Shown: positions 17,381 through 26,620 of the stretch, piece by piece
Position numbering within the stretch: position 1 is the stretch's first letter
Layout: each line of letters opens with the position of its first letter
NCBI RefSeq assembly: GCF_011602365.1
Contig: NZ_JAAONZ010000015.1
Location: 1 to 64,000 of the forward strand
Source of the DNA: Pseudomaricurvus hydrocarbonicus
Lineage (GTDB): Bacteria > Pseudomonadota > Gammaproteobacteria > Pseudomonadales > Cellvibrionaceae
Length of the DNA stretch: 64,000 nt
Reading direction: 5' to 3'
Notes under the pieces: model-generated
Seen by the model: only the letters and a program-made list of their open reading frames with translations
The model's database searches: none
What the model was told of the DNA's origin: nothing
Program-made: the position numbers and the translations under genes

Positions 17381-17429
17381 CGGCCTTCAGTTCAATAGCT
17401 ACGGTATATTGCCTCTGAAGGTCGACTTT
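17381..17429 (+). terminator. Possible terminator after the TonB receptor
   Basis: CGGCCTTCAG (17381-17390) pairs with CTGAAGGTCG (17415-17424), a 10-bp stem with one G-T pair. The 24-base loop is long, and the stem is followed by ACTTTTC. It lies 40 bp after the receptor stop codon. Confidence 0.55.
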
Positions 17430-17781
17430 TCTTGATGGATGTTTTCCAATATGATTCTCAAAAAAATGAATGTTAATTAAGTTGAAATACGCGGTTAAAG
17501 AATTTAATAACATAGTTCGTGCGCCTATCTTGTGGGTTCATATCTGGTCATAAGGCGTTTCAGTTGCGCTCTTTTTTTCACGACTTTAAGCCAAACTTTG
17601 GGGCGGGAAAGAACAGTATAAATGGACTTTATTCGTTGTCTAAATTTTCATAAATAAAAAATCAACAGGCGTGAACTGAGCTAAGTTCCGTGTCAGAAGC
17701 TGGATAATATGCACTTATACAATGTCTCAGCCTGATGGGTATGAGACAAATAATCAAAAATAATAAAACCAGAGGTAAGTG
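17430..17781. other. Spacer between receptor and symporter genes
   Basis: About 350 bp without an ORF. It probably holds a separate promoter for the symporter, since the receptor transcript appears to end at 17429. No clear promoter boxes or operators were found. Confidence 0.3.
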
Positions 17782-19266
17782 ATGCTTAGGATTCCCATTG
17801 AGGTGGAAGTGGATAATTCACGACAAAGTAGCATGCTTAGAGTGAGCAATATTGGCTTGATTTTAGGTGCTTTACTCTTGCTCTATTTTGTCGTTAGCCC
17901 TGCTCCAGAAAACCTGAACCGGTCTGCGTGGTTGACAGCAGGAGTGATGAGCTTGATGGCTGTCTGGTGGGCAACGGAAGCGGTACCGCTAACTATCACC
18001 TCACTCATGCCAGTGATTCTTATACCTGCGCTCGAAATTGCCACATTAAAAGAAACTACTAGCGCCTATGCTTCACCTGTAATGTTTTTGCTTATTGGTG
18101 GATTGATGATAGGTGTTATTCTTCAGAAATGGAATTTACACAAACGCCTATCCTTGTATGCAATTCGATGCGTTGGTACAAACCCTGCGATGATTGTTTT
18201 CGGAATCGTGATGACAACCGCGACTCTTTCAATGTGGATCAACAACACCTCTGCTATTATCATGATGATCCCGATTGCTCTTTCCATCTCGGAAGTTGTA
18301 GTCGGTAAAAACCACAGCAATCATGCTTTTACAACGTGTATTATCCTTGGTGTTGCTTATGCAGCGAATCTTGGTGGGGTGGGTACAATTATTGGTTCAC
18401 CACCGAATGCGATATTCGTTGCTTATCTTGAGGATACGACAGGGACCACTATATCTTTTGTTGGCTGGATGATGATAGCTGTACCGTTAATGCTTATCCT
18501 TCTTGCAGCTACACTCTTTGTTCTGACAAAAATTGTTTTTCGATTTGATTTGCCACCCCAGGAAAATTTCAAAGAATACGTCGAACAACAGCTTGCTGAA
18601 ATGGGACTGATTTCAACGGCTGAAAAGCGTGCTATATGCCTTTTTGTCGCTTTGGCACTTGGGTGGGTCTTTCGGCCGTTGCTCCAGCAAATCCCCGGCC
18701 TTGGATTCCTCACCGACACCCATATCCCACTCATTATCGCCATCGCCGCATTTATCATTCCTTCTGGCGAGCGCGATGGCCAGGACACTGCACTTTTGGA
18801 CTGGAAGTCTGCCAATGCGATTCCTTGGGATGTTTTATTTTTACTGGGTGGCGGGCTATGTCTTGCGTATATGGCGTCGAGTACGGGATTGGCGGTTTGG
18901 TTAGGCAGTTTATTGCTTGAGTATGTGCAGGTTTCTGCGCTAGGCGTAACTTTTATGGTTGTATTGCTAAGTATTACCCTAACCAGTTTTATCAGCAATA
19001 CCGCAACGGTGACCACCATGCTTCCTGTGTTGGCTGGTGTTTCTGCGGCTGCCGGGATGGATCCTGAGCAACTTCTTATTCCCCTTACCATAACCGCGAG
19101 CTGTGCTTTTTTATTACCTGCATCTACCACGACAAACATACTTGCCTATTCAACAGGGAAGATAAGTATTGCACAAATGGTGAGGGCGGGTTCGTTACTC
19201 AGTGTGTTATCGGTGTTACTGGTTTCACCGTTTCTCTATTTTGTTATTCCTCTTGTGTTAGGTTAG
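17782..19266 (+). CDS. DASS/SLC13-type sodium:anion symporter
   Basis: A 494-aa inner-membrane carrier with about 12 hydrophobic segments. The substrate/Na+-binding signatures of the divalent anion:Na+ symporter family are present in both halves: MWINNTSAIIMMIPIA with NLGGVGTIIGSPPN, and FISNTATVTTMLPVL with LLPASTTTN. The SNT-type motifs are the SLC13 hallmark. The family carries di- and tricarboxylates, sulfate or similar anions; substrate is not decided here. ATG 17782 is preferred over GTG 17779 because AGAGG is then 6 bp away. It follows the receptor operon and could handle the same class of ligand, which is speculation. Confidence 0.9.
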   Translation: MLRIPIEVEVDNSRQSSMLRVSNIGLILGALLLLYFVVSPAPENLNRSAWLTAGVMSLMAVWWATEAVPLTITSLMPVILIPALEIATLKETTSAYASPVMFLLIGGLMIGVILQKWNLHKRLSLYAIRCVGTNPAMIVFGIVMTTATLSMWINNTSAIIMMIPIALSISEVVVGKNHSNHAFTTCIILGVAYAANLGGVGTIIGSPPNAIFVAYLEDTTGTTISFVGWMMIAVPLMLILLAATLFVLTKIVFRFDLPPQENFKEYVEQQLAEMGLISTAEKRAICLFVALALGWVFRPLLQQIPGLGFLTDTHIPLIIAIAAFIIPSGERDGQDTALLDWKSANAIPWDVLFLLGGGLCLAYMASSTGLAVWLGSLLLEYVQVSALGVTFMVVLLSITLTSFISNTATVTTMLPVLAGVSAAAGMDPEQLLIPLTITASCAFLLPASTTTNILAYSTGKISIAQMVRAGSLLSVLSVLLVSPFLYFVIPLVLG

Positions 19267-19322
19267 TGGTGGGTATCGATGCTGTAAAATGAAAATTTAG
19301 TTTGGTATGCCAATTTGTTGTA

Positions 19323-19348
19323 GGGCAGGCACTTCCTGTCCTCTTCAG
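19323..19348. repeat. Collapsed copy of the interspersed repeat
   Basis: GGGCAGGCACT is joined directly to TCCTGTCCTCTTCAG. This looks like a left end fused to a right end with the interior deleted. It lies 3' of both flanking genes. Confidence 0.65.
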
Positions 19349-19391
19349 ATCCTGCTCTGCAGATTCTCATGCAGCGACAAGCGAAGTGCCA

Positions 19392-20516
19392 TTATGAGTC
19401 ATCGCAGGTAGAAGCGGTTATTCCTGAGGTCCAAACAGCACGCGAGTTGGGTTGGCTAAACGGCTGGCGCAAAAAATCTAACAGCTCCTCGCGAAAAACA
19501 GGCTGGTTTTCAATAAAAGGGCTGTGACCCGCATCAGGCATCACGACTTCTTTAAACCAACCTCCGTTACGCTTGTAATCGTTGAGCAGGTATCGAGTCT
19601 GCCCAACCATAGGCTGTGGAGGGAAAACATCACCCCCGGGCCAATCGGGGATCAGGCCCAAGCTGCCGAGTAATGCCATGTCTGACTGGGATTGATCGCT
19701 GATGATCGTATCTTGCTCACCCCTTATCCAGAGCACCGGCGGCTTGCGTGGCAATTTCACCAGAGCACTTACATTGTAATATTTGGGGCTGATGGCATTC
19801 AGCGGACCCCAGTTTCCCGGCGCGACGAAGGGCCAATTGGCGGACCTTAAAAAGTCACCTGGGTAACGCTGGCTACCCAGTTTTTGCTGCAGTGAACTGG
19901 CAAGCAGTAAGGCTTCGCGTTGTAAGGGTTGTGGCGTGTGAAAAAATGATGTCTGTATCACATTTCTTGGTGAAAAGGGGCTATCTTGTCCTGTGTCCCT
20001 GCTGTGAATACGTTGAATAAATTCATCTGCGACAATGCCACCGCCGGAGCCTGCGTAATCGTCATAACACGCCGTACCTATTGTATCCCCAGTGGCACCA
20101 AACCCAAATGGGCTCACAGGTGCAACCAAAGTTAAGGAGTTAACCCTGGCGGGATAATCCAGCAAGAATTGGCTCACAGCCGCAGCCCCGGCAGACCAAC
20201 CAAGCAAGTGCGCGCAGGGAATCCCCAATGTCTCAAACAAGGCTGATAAATCGTCTGCCCAATCGCGCGCACCCCGGGTTGCATCTATCACCTTGTCTTC
20301 TGTCCAGCCGTAGCCGCGCAGGTCTACGGCAAGGCAAAAATACTCTTTCGGCATCGCAAGCATTAAAGCTTCAAAATAACTCGATGCCGAAAAGTTGCCG
20401 TGGATAAAAAACACCGGTATTCCCGATGGGTCTCCGCTCATTAAAACATGAGTGCGCAAACGTGACGTCTGCACATAGGTGGAGCGAATACCGGCTAAGT
20501 AATCAAAATCCGACAT
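19392..20516 (-). CDS. Alpha/beta hydrolase
   Basis: A 374-aa alpha/beta hydrolase from ATG 20514-20516, chosen because AGGTAA precedes it and the further-upstream ATG lies in a hairpin. The catalytic set is visible: oxyanion HGNFSAS (39-45), nucleophile Ser108 in GWSAGA, acid Asp in RGEQDTI and base His in DAGHSPF. The cap between them is long, and no N-terminal signal peptide is seen. It lies 122 bp downstream of a TonB receptor on the same strand, so it may process the compound that receptor imports, for example an ester or lactone; this is inference. Confidence 0.88.
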   Translation of the reverse strand: MSDFDYLAGIRSTYVQTSRLRTHVLMSGDPSGIPVFFIHGNFSASSYFEALMLAMPKEYFCLAVDLRGYGWTEDKVIDATRGARDWADDLSALFETLGIPCAHLLGWSAGAAAVSQFLLDYPARVNSLTLVAPVSPFGFGATGDTIGTACYDDYAGSGGGIVADEFIQRIHSRDTGQDSPFSPRNVIQTSFFHTPQPLQREALLLASSLQQKLGSQRYPGDFLRSANWPFVAPGNWGPLNAISPKYYNVSALVKLPRKPPVLWIRGEQDTIISDQSQSDMALLGSLGLIPDWPGGDVFPPQPMVGQTRYLLNDYKRNGGWFKEVVMPDAGHSPFIENQPVFREELLDFLRQPFSQPNSRAVWTSGITASTCDDS

Positions 20517-20556
20517 ACAAATTACCTGGAGGCTGAGCAGCTGAGTTGCGCTATCG

Positions 20557-20580
20557 GATTGCCGCAACAGTGCGGCAATC
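20557..20580. other. Intergenic hairpin between receptor and hydrolase genes
   Basis: GATTGCCGCA and TGCGGCAATC are perfect 10-bp arms around ACAG. There is no T-run on either strand, so it is more likely an mRNA-processing or stability element, or a factor-dependent stop, than an intrinsic terminator. Confidence 0.55.
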
Positions 20581-20637
20581 GACAGTGCACAAACATCAAT
20601 AATGTTCGTTAATGAGTGAGGGAAGTATTGCTAAAGC

Positions 20638-22920
20638 TTAGAAGCTGTAGCTTGCACTCAGGCTGTAAGTTCTGGGAGCGCCATAGTAACCCAGCTCAAC
20701 CCCGGGAAAGGCCGACAAATCAAAGGCGTGTTGTCGATAGGTCTTATCCGATAGGTTTCTGCCGCCAAGCATGACATGCCATTGTTCATCGTTGGACTCA
20801 AACATCAACGCAGCATTAATCAGACTGTGACCACCCTGTGCCAGATTTTCACTGCTGTTCACCTCCAGATACGTTTTGCTACGGTAGCTTACATCCGCCA
20901 CCATGGTGAACGTTCCCCATCCGTTATTAGCCAGTTCGTAGTTCAGGCCAATGGCTGCATCCCACGTAGGGGTATTCACCATGTGGCGCTCATCACTCAC
21001 ATCCACAGCGACATTGTTAACGGCATCGGCCTCGGCAAAGAATTCTTTATATTCGGCATCAAGATAACCCACATTGGCGGTCACGGTTAAACGCTCAGAA
21101 ACTAATGCTGTCAACTCAATCTCAACGCCCTGCATGATGGCTTCACCGGCGTTAGAAAAAACCGGCAACAGACTATTGCCATCGGCAGATGCTTCGAAGC
21201 TGCTGACCTGGAGGTCGTCGTATTGATTGTAAAACAGGGCCGCATTCAACCGTACGCGATCATCCCAAACCTGAGTTTTATAGCCCGCCTCGTAACTCAT
21301 TAAAGTTTCTTCATCAAAAGGCTCAAGCTGACCATCTGCCATGCGACCATTGAACCCCCCACTTTTGAAACCGGTGGAAGCATTGGCATAAATCTGGGCG
21401 TTTTCACTCGATTGATATTTAATGCCTAGCTTGGGTGAAAAATTATCGAAGCTGGCACCGTCTGGATCCGCCAGTGGACGTGCTACGCCTATCCCGTCAA
21501 GGTGTAGATCTTTGCTGGACGGGGATAGTAAGGCTGGGTTGGCATAACTCACACCGTCTGAGCCAAAGGATATTCCAGCCAATGTGGTCAAATTTAAATC
21601 TTCTGTCTGACGCTGATAATCTTTTTCTTCCTCAGTATAACGAAAGCCCAGCGTCGCAGTCAGGCGATCGCTGATGGCATAATCAAACTGGCCAAACACG
21701 GCATAACTTTCTGTGCTAAATTCCGCTTCTCCGGCAGCCGCAATCAAAAAGTTGCTGAAGATACCGCCGTCAAAGGTGCTGCCTTCTTCTTTGTAATAAT
21801 AGACTCCGGATATTGCTGAAAGATGTTCACCTTGATAGGACAGCTGAAACTCCTGGCTGTATTGTTTTTGATCGTTGAAGTAAAAAATCCCAAAGGCGTT
21901 AATTGGGGTGCCATCGAGATCAAGCTCAGTACCATAGTCGAGTTCACGATAAGAGCTGATGGACTTCAAATTCAAATCTGAATTAATGTTCCAAGAGGCA
22001 TTTAAGCTTGCGCCTTTGGTTTCGGTAAACTCAACACGGTTAAAATCTACGTTAACCTTAAACGGGTCTTCATCTCGGGCAAATGTTTGTGTGGACAAAC
22101 CAAAGGTATAGGGGTCAACCGTTGTGATAGTGATCGGCGTTTCTTTTGCGGGGGTGCGCGAGCGGTTGGGTTCGCCATCGCTGTAATCTACCGAAAAGTC
22201 GAGGGACAGATTGTCTGTCGGATCATAAGCCAGTACCGCTCTGAGGTACTGAGAGTCGCTATCACCGTCACCTTTACCATCAAATTGATTATCCGCATAA
22301 CCCTCTTGCTGGAGCGATGCCAAGGTGACTTGCCCTTTCAGTGTTTCACTTAGCGGACCACTAAAAGTGGCCTTCACATCTCTTCGGTCATAGTTTCCCA
22401 CCGTTGACGACAATTTACCGGAGAACTCATCGGTGGGTGAAGTTGATACGTACTTAATGGCACCGCCAACGGTATTGCGGCCATATAAACTCCCCTGGGG
22501 GCCACGTAAGACTTCAATGCGCTCAACATCAATGACATCGAGAAAGGCGCCTTGTGCCCGCCCCAGATAAACATCATCTAAATAGATGCCAACACCAGGT
22601 TCAAAAAATGCAATGGAGTCAATCTGTCCAATACCTCGAATATACGCCACCGCATTATTCGCGTCGCCTTTATGAATGCTCAGGTTGGGCACCATGGCCT
22701 GTAGATCACCCAGGGTGGTCACTTGCTGGGCCTGTAAATCGGACTGGGAAAATGAGCTTACCGCAACGGGGACATCCTGCAAATTAGCCTCACGTCGCTC
22801 AGCCGTGACGGTGACTTCTTCGATAGCAAAAGGTGTCTGTGTTTCGCTAGCCTGTACGCCCAGCGTCAACAAACTCATGGTTAAGGTTGCACCAGTAATG
22901 GAACGATGGCTTTTGATCAT
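20638..22920 (-). CDS. TonB-dependent receptor
   Basis: A 760-aa outer-membrane receptor without an STN domain. A signal peptide ends near QASE (residue 25), followed by the TonB box region IEEVTVTAERREANLQDVP. The plug has VAYIRGIGQ, EPGVGIYLDDVYLGR and VERIEVLRGPQGSLYGRNTVGG, and the beta barrel ends in YSLSASYSF with a terminal Phe. The plug sequence is of the type common in sphingomonads and marine gammaproteobacteria, often for aromatic, terpenoid or carbohydrate ligands rather than only siderophores. Its neighbours are an AraC regulator upstream and an alpha/beta hydrolase downstream, so together they look like an uptake and processing unit. Confidence 0.92.
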   Translation of the reverse strand: MIKSHRSITGATLTMSLLTLGVQASETQTPFAIEEVTVTAERREANLQDVPVAVSSFSQSDLQAQQVTTLGDLQAMVPNLSIHKGDANNAVAYIRGIGQIDSIAFFEPGVGIYLDDVYLGRAQGAFLDVIDVERIEVLRGPQGSLYGRNTVGGAIKYVSTSPTDEFSGKLSSTVGNYDRRDVKATFSGPLSETLKGQVTLASLQQEGYADNQFDGKGDGDSDSQYLRAVLAYDPTDNLSLDFSVDYSDGEPNRSRTPAKETPITITTVDPYTFGLSTQTFARDEDPFKVNVDFNRVEFTETKGASLNASWNINSDLNLKSISSYRELDYGTELDLDGTPINAFGIFYFNDQKQYSQEFQLSYQGEHLSAISGVYYYKEEGSTFDGGIFSNFLIAAAGEAEFSTESYAVFGQFDYAISDRLTATLGFRYTEEEKDYQRQTEDLNLTTLAGISFGSDGVSYANPALLSPSSKDLHLDGIGVARPLADPDGASFDNFSPKLGIKYQSSENAQIYANASTGFKSGGFNGRMADGQLEPFDEETLMSYEAGYKTQVWDDRVRLNAALFYNQYDDLQVSSFEASADGNSLLPVFSNAGEAIMQGVEIELTALVSERLTVTANVGYLDAEYKEFFAEADAVNNVAVDVSDERHMVNTPTWDAAIGLNYELANNGWGTFTMVADVSYRSKTYLEVNSSENLAQGGHSLINAALMFESNDEQWHVMLGGRNLSDKTYRQHAFDLSAFPGVELGYYGAPRTYSLSASYSF

Positions 22921-22999
22921 TGTTATACCCTCTGAGTAACTCCGTTCGACAGGCGACGGTTATTGTTTTATTGTCAGACGACACTATAAGGGAGGACTT

Positions 23000-23023
23000 G
23001 TCATTGACCCAATGACCAATTGG
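23000..23023. promoter_or_regulatory. Palindromes upstream of the TonB receptor gene
   Basis: GTCATT-GACCC-AATGAC (23000-23016) abuts the palindrome CCAATTGG (23016-23023), 80-100 bp before the receptor ATG. The position suits an activator site; the adjacent AraC-type regulator is the obvious candidate. Confidence 0.45.
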
Positions 23024-23086
23024 ATCTATCTTTGGGGTACATTTTAGCTCATCAAGAGGGATGGTAAAGTAAGAGATACTGGTGGA

Positions 23087-24127
23087 TTAGGGGGTGAATT
23101 GATGTTGCCGAATGTACATTGCAGGCGACATGCCATACCAGCGTTTAAAGGCTCGTTTAAAGCTCCGAACATCACTGTAACCGAGCTTCTCCGCTACATC
23201 GGTGGCCAACATTTGATCGTGTAAATAATTAACAGCTAGTTCACTATTGACCCTGTCCTGCAGATCACGAAAGGTAATATTCTGTCGCTCGAGTTTTCTG
23301 CGCAGTGTGGCAACACTCATACCAAAGTGATCGGCGATCATTTCCTGGCTGCGAATGCCTTCAAGAGCAGCGTGCTTAATGCGGTTCAGGACTTGCTGGA
23401 TAAAACGGTCTTGCTCAACATCCGTCTGGGGGGCGGCCAGCAAGGCGACATAATCGGCGTAGATATTGCCCGCAATATCGCCGTGCGGTTGCACCTGGAA
23501 TGGCAGCTTTGCCTGGGCTACGTCATAGACCAGTTCATAGCGAGGCTGAGCCGCTAGCAATTTGCAATCCAGCAAATGCAAATGATGGTTGGGGTGATCC
23601 GGTAAATGAGGGCGCTTGGTAGCCATTTTTACTAATTTCAACTGACGTCCAGTTAAACAAGATAAGGCGCAATGTATTTTCAGCAAAGCAAATTCAATGG
23701 CAAAAATATTGGGCGTTATCTGATAGTGAAAGTCACTGTCATCCACAATGTAACTGAGATGATTACCGCGCTTGCGGACAAAATTATAATTACCGCCATG
23801 GACGATATTGTAAGTTTCGGCTAATGTTTCCAGGCCTTGTTCCAAATTCTCACAATGAGTCAGATTTGAGAATACCAGGCGTGTTGTACCGCGCTTTAGC
23901 GGTCGACTGGACAACAGTAAAGACTCCTCGTGTATGGCATTCTGATTGGCAACGATAATGCGCCAACAATCCTCCATATCGATAAGTGCTTCTGGATCCT
24001 CCAGCAGAGTGTCAGACAAATTGAGGTCTCGCAACAGGTTCGGGACAGACATTCCCTGTTCTATGGATCTCTGCATTAATTGACTGACATCTTTGGCCGC
24101 TACACAGAATACCGAAGTCCGCGCCAT
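23087..24127 (-). CDS. AraC family transcriptional regulator (OruR/ArgR-like)
   Basis: A 346-aa regulator. Residues 20-200 resemble the arabinose-binding-type N-terminal domain found in OruR- and VirS-like proteins. The C-terminal AraC DNA-binding domain (about 245-340) has the two helix-turn-helix units: QEMIADHFGMSVATLRRKLE and DVAEKLGYSDVRSFKRAFKR followed by WYGMSPAMY. It lies upstream of and co-oriented with the TonB receptor across 166 bp that contain palindromes, and probably activates that gene. The inducer is unknown. Confidence 0.92.
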   Translation of the reverse strand: MARTSVFCVAAKDVSQLMQRSIEQGMSVPNLLRDLNLSDTLLEDPEALIDMEDCWRIIVANQNAIHEESLLLSSRPLKRGTTRLVFSNLTHCENLEQGLETLAETYNIVHGGNYNFVRKRGNHLSYIVDDSDFHYQITPNIFAIEFALLKIHCALSCLTGRQLKLVKMATKRPHLPDHPNHHLHLLDCKLLAAQPRYELVYDVAQAKLPFQVQPHGDIAGNIYADYVALLAAPQTDVEQDRFIQQVLNRIKHAALEGIRSQEMIADHFGMSVATLRRKLERQNITFRDLQDRVNSELAVNYLHDQMLATDVAEKLGYSDVRSFKRAFKRWYGMSPAMYIRQHQFTP

Positions 24128-24344
24128 CGCCGTTTACCCTAGTTTCAAAAATCAGACACCAATATAACAGATCTGCAGGTTAACTCTAAAACCTGAGAGG
24201 CTAATCTGCTCTTATGGGGTTTTATAATCCATAGCCGGGTTCAAGATGCAGCCTCAGACAATATAAAAGCTCAACTTGCCGCGTTCCCCATGGGTTGCAG
24301 GCATCTCAATCTGGTGTCTAAACAGGATAATACAGTGGTAATAC

Positions 24345-24398
24345 AGGACAGGCACTCCTGAAAAAGATCTATATGGGTAGCGCCTGTCCTCTTCAGCT
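24345..24398. repeat. Minimal 54-bp copy of the interspersed repeat
   Basis: The left end AGGACAGGCACTCC (24345-24358) and right end GCGCCTGTCCTCTTCAGCT (24380-24398) are separated by a short interior. That interior, AAAAAGATCTATATG, matches the start of the longer copy at 5541. The flanking TAATACAGG also matches the 3462 copy (TAATACAGG). It is the cleanest copy and shows both ends of the element. Confidence 0.8.
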
Positions 24399-24413
24399 TG
24401 TTCTTTAGCTTCA

Positions 24414-24524
24414 CCCGTCCTCTCACCTTCTACTCTTCAGGCTTTCAGATTCCGGAGCTTTTCGTCTACGCCGTGGATGGACGGGCAAGTAACCATGAGG
24501 GGGAGGTTTTACTCTCCCTTTTTT
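24414..24524 (+). ncRNA. Candidate structured leader or small RNA with intrinsic terminator
   Basis: A textbook intrinsic terminator lies at 24499-24524: GGGGGAG, loop GTTTTA, CTCTCCC, then TTTTTT. No plus-strand gene lies upstream; the AraC gene runs the other way. CCCGTCC (24414-24420) can pair with GGACGGG (24479-24485) and would close a domain ending 13 bases before the terminator stem. This could be an orphan small RNA, an attenuating leader for the DUF2157 gene that starts 69 bp later, or the tail of a lost gene. Confidence 0.45.
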
Positions 24525-24592
24525 ATACGGGATAATCGCTGTAGATTTTGCTGTCTCTCAGAGATGGTCTCATATTGATTAGGGATAAACGT

Positions 24593-25903
24593 GTGCGACT
24601 GATAAGACTGTTAAAAAACGATCTGGCCAAAGAGATCTCCGGTTGGGTTGAGAAGGACCTGATCTCTACCGAGCAGGCGCGATCGATTTGTCGACTCTAT
24701 GATGTAGACTACGATTCGATTCAGAATTACTCCCTCGGGTATAGGTTGTTAATTGGACTGGGTTATCTGTTTATTGGCCTGGCAGTGATTACCCTGCTGG
24801 GTGCCAATTGGGACGAAATCCCGCGTGCGCTGCGCATGGGGGGATTGTTGATGCTCACTCTGATGACTCATGGTCTGGCATTCAAGTCTTATTTAACAGG
24901 CCGAACTTCCTCGGCTGTCGGACTGTTCTTGCTGGGCAATCTGTTTTACGGCGCGTCTATCATTCTTATCGCGCAGATCTATCATCTGGGTGAGCATATG
25001 CCCGATGGCATATTCTGGTGGGCATTAGGCAGTTTGCCCTTTGGTGTCTTGTTGAAAAATTCCTGGTTGACGTTGTTCAGTAGCTTGCTGGCGATGTTGT
25101 GGTTTGTGCTTGAGTTCGGGATGGGATTTTTCCCTTCACTGTTTCCTCTGTTTATCGTGGTGTCGGTCTATGTTCTGTACAAGGGGCCGTTCAGCAGTAT
25201 ACTTTTCTTGACCACAGTTGCCAGCATCGGCCTCTGGATTGAGGCGGTTCTGTCGGCGGTTTGGGCGGGTGAGCGCTACGATTACACTATCCACATGGAG
25301 CACCTTTTGGTGAGTGTGGCGCTGTTTGTCTGGGCTTACGCGGTCAGTGGCTGGTTGTATGCGCAGAGCAGTCACAAAGCTAAAGATTACGGCGTGCTGC
25401 TGTCGCTTTGGGCGTTGAGGTTCGGTCTTGTGGCCTTGTTCGTGTTCAGCTTTGAAGGCCCCTGGGAGACGCTGATCGAATCCAACTGGGATCAGCAGCG
25501 CTCTATGTGGCTGTGTGTCATCGTGTTGTTGACGGCTTCTCTGTGGTTTGCCTGGCAGGGCAGGATTCTACAACTTCTACTGCCGGTGGCAGTGTTTGCC
25601 AGTCTGTCGATGATGGCGGTTGTTGCGACCGAAGACCGGTCAGCAGCTGTGTATTTTCAAATCGTCTACAACATCGCACTGATCGGCACCGGCATTGGGC
25701 TCATTGTTCGTGGCATTCATCAGGGCATTTCCCACTACTTCTTTTTAGGCGTCGCCACCATTTTGTTGACGGCGTTTATGCGCTACATCGATTTAATTGG
25801 TGACTATATTGGTGGCGCCATTATGTTTATGGTACTGGCCGCTGTACTGCTGTGCGCTGCAAAGTACTGGAAGACTCATCAGGGACAAGGAGGCACGCCA
25901 TGA
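24593..25903 (+). CDS. DUF2157 domain membrane protein
   Basis: A 436-aa polytopic inner-membrane protein with a short cytoplasmic DUF2157 N-terminus (GWVEKDLISTEQARSICRLY) followed by about 12 hydrophobic helices. GTG 24593 with AGGG 8 bp upstream is the preferred start; an upstream TTG at 24548 would add 15 residues. Its stop overlaps the ATG of the next gene (ATGA), and the next gene is a GDYXXLXY protein, the standard partner in this conserved pair. The pair's biochemical role is unknown; some annotations call it a DUF2157/DUF4401-type membrane system. Confidence 0.88.
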   Translation: MRLIRLLKNDLAKEISGWVEKDLISTEQARSICRLYDVDYDSIQNYSLGYRLLIGLGYLFIGLAVITLLGANWDEIPRALRMGGLLMLTLMTHGLAFKSYLTGRTSSAVGLFLLGNLFYGASIILIAQIYHLGEHMPDGIFWWALGSLPFGVLLKNSWLTLFSSLLAMLWFVLEFGMGFFPSLFPLFIVVSVYVLYKGPFSSILFLTTVASIGLWIEAVLSAVWAGERYDYTIHMEHLLVSVALFVWAYAVSGWLYAQSSHKAKDYGVLLSLWALRFGLVALFVFSFEGPWETLIESNWDQQRSMWLCVIVLLTASLWFAWQGRILQLLLPVAVFASLSMMAVVATEDRSAAVYFQIVYNIALIGTGIGLIVRGIHQGISHYFFLGVATILLTAFMRYIDLIGDYIGGAIMFMVLAAVLLCAAKYWKTHQGQGGTP

Positions 25904-26415
25904 AGCGATCAACGGTTGCTGCGGGGTTAGGGCTGGCGGTCATCGTGCAGGTGTGCGTACTGGTAGGCATGGTGGTCAAGGCCGCGATGCCCTTGTGGGT
26001 GGGGGATGAAATCCGCGTGCAAACGGTTCCTGTGGACCCCCGTTCATTGTTTCGCGGTAATTACGCTCGCCTGAACTATGAAATCGGACGATTGCCGGAG
26101 AGTGCGCTGACTGATTATCCCAGGCTGCGCAAGGGCGAGGTTGTCTACATCAGCCTGCGACAAGGTGACGATGGCTTGTTTCACTATGCCGATGCCTCAC
26201 TCAATACACCCGCAGCCGGTGTGTTTCTGCGAGGACGTATCACCGACAGTTCACCTGTGTATCGGGTGAAATACGGCATTGAAGCTTATTTTGCTCCCAA
26301 GAAAAAAGCCCTGAAACTGGAGCACGATTTGAGGGATGGCGGTGTCGCGGTTCTGATGGTGTCTGACAATGGGCAGGTGGCATTGCATAATGTGCTGCCT
26401 GGACCCGATGAGTAG
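25900..26415 (+). CDS. GDYXXLXY domain protein
   Basis: A 171-aa protein with one N-terminal membrane anchor or signal segment (VAAGLGLAVIVQVCVLVGMV) and a periplasmic beta-rich domain. That domain carries the family motif as GNYARLNYEI (about residues 50-60), preceded by VPVDPRSLFRG. The start is ATG 25900, overlapping the upstream stop by 4 bp with GGAGG 6 bp upstream, so translation is coupled to the DUF2157 gene. The family is defined by the motif and lacks an assigned activity. An in-frame ATG at 25852 lies inside the DUF2157 gene and is unlikely to be used. Confidence 0.88.
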   Translation: MKRSTVAAGLGLAVIVQVCVLVGMVVKAAMPLWVGDEIRVQTVPVDPRSLFRGNYARLNYEIGRLPESALTDYPRLRKGEVVYISLRQGDDGLFHYADASLNTPAAGVFLRGRITDSSPVYRVKYGIEAYFAPKKKALKLEHDLRDGGVAVLMVSDNGQVALHNVLPGPDE

Positions 26416-26620
26416 TATCAACCAGCAGTGCAGGGGGCACCCGCTCTTTTCAGCTTTTAAAGCGAACCGGGTGTGTGGATAACGGTGAATTGAATGCGCT
26501 TTCTGTACAGCCTCGTTAGGCGTTCTCCCTGTTAATATAACGATATACTGAACTTAAATATCGAAGAGTCCGTACAACTGAACAGTTTCTCAAATACAGT
26601 CAGAGTGTTATGGAGTTTGT

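Noticed and set aside
26430-26460. CAGGGGGCACCCGCTCTTTTCAGCT as another copy of the interspersed repeat
   Set aside because: Only the CTCTTTTCAGC tail is similar; the core GCCTGTCC is absent.
26516-26522. GTTAGGC, a possible attC R' half, upstream of the TIGR02450 gene
   Set aside because: No convincing RYYYAAC partner or palindrome lies upstream, and the start codon is 100 bp away, unlike a cassette.
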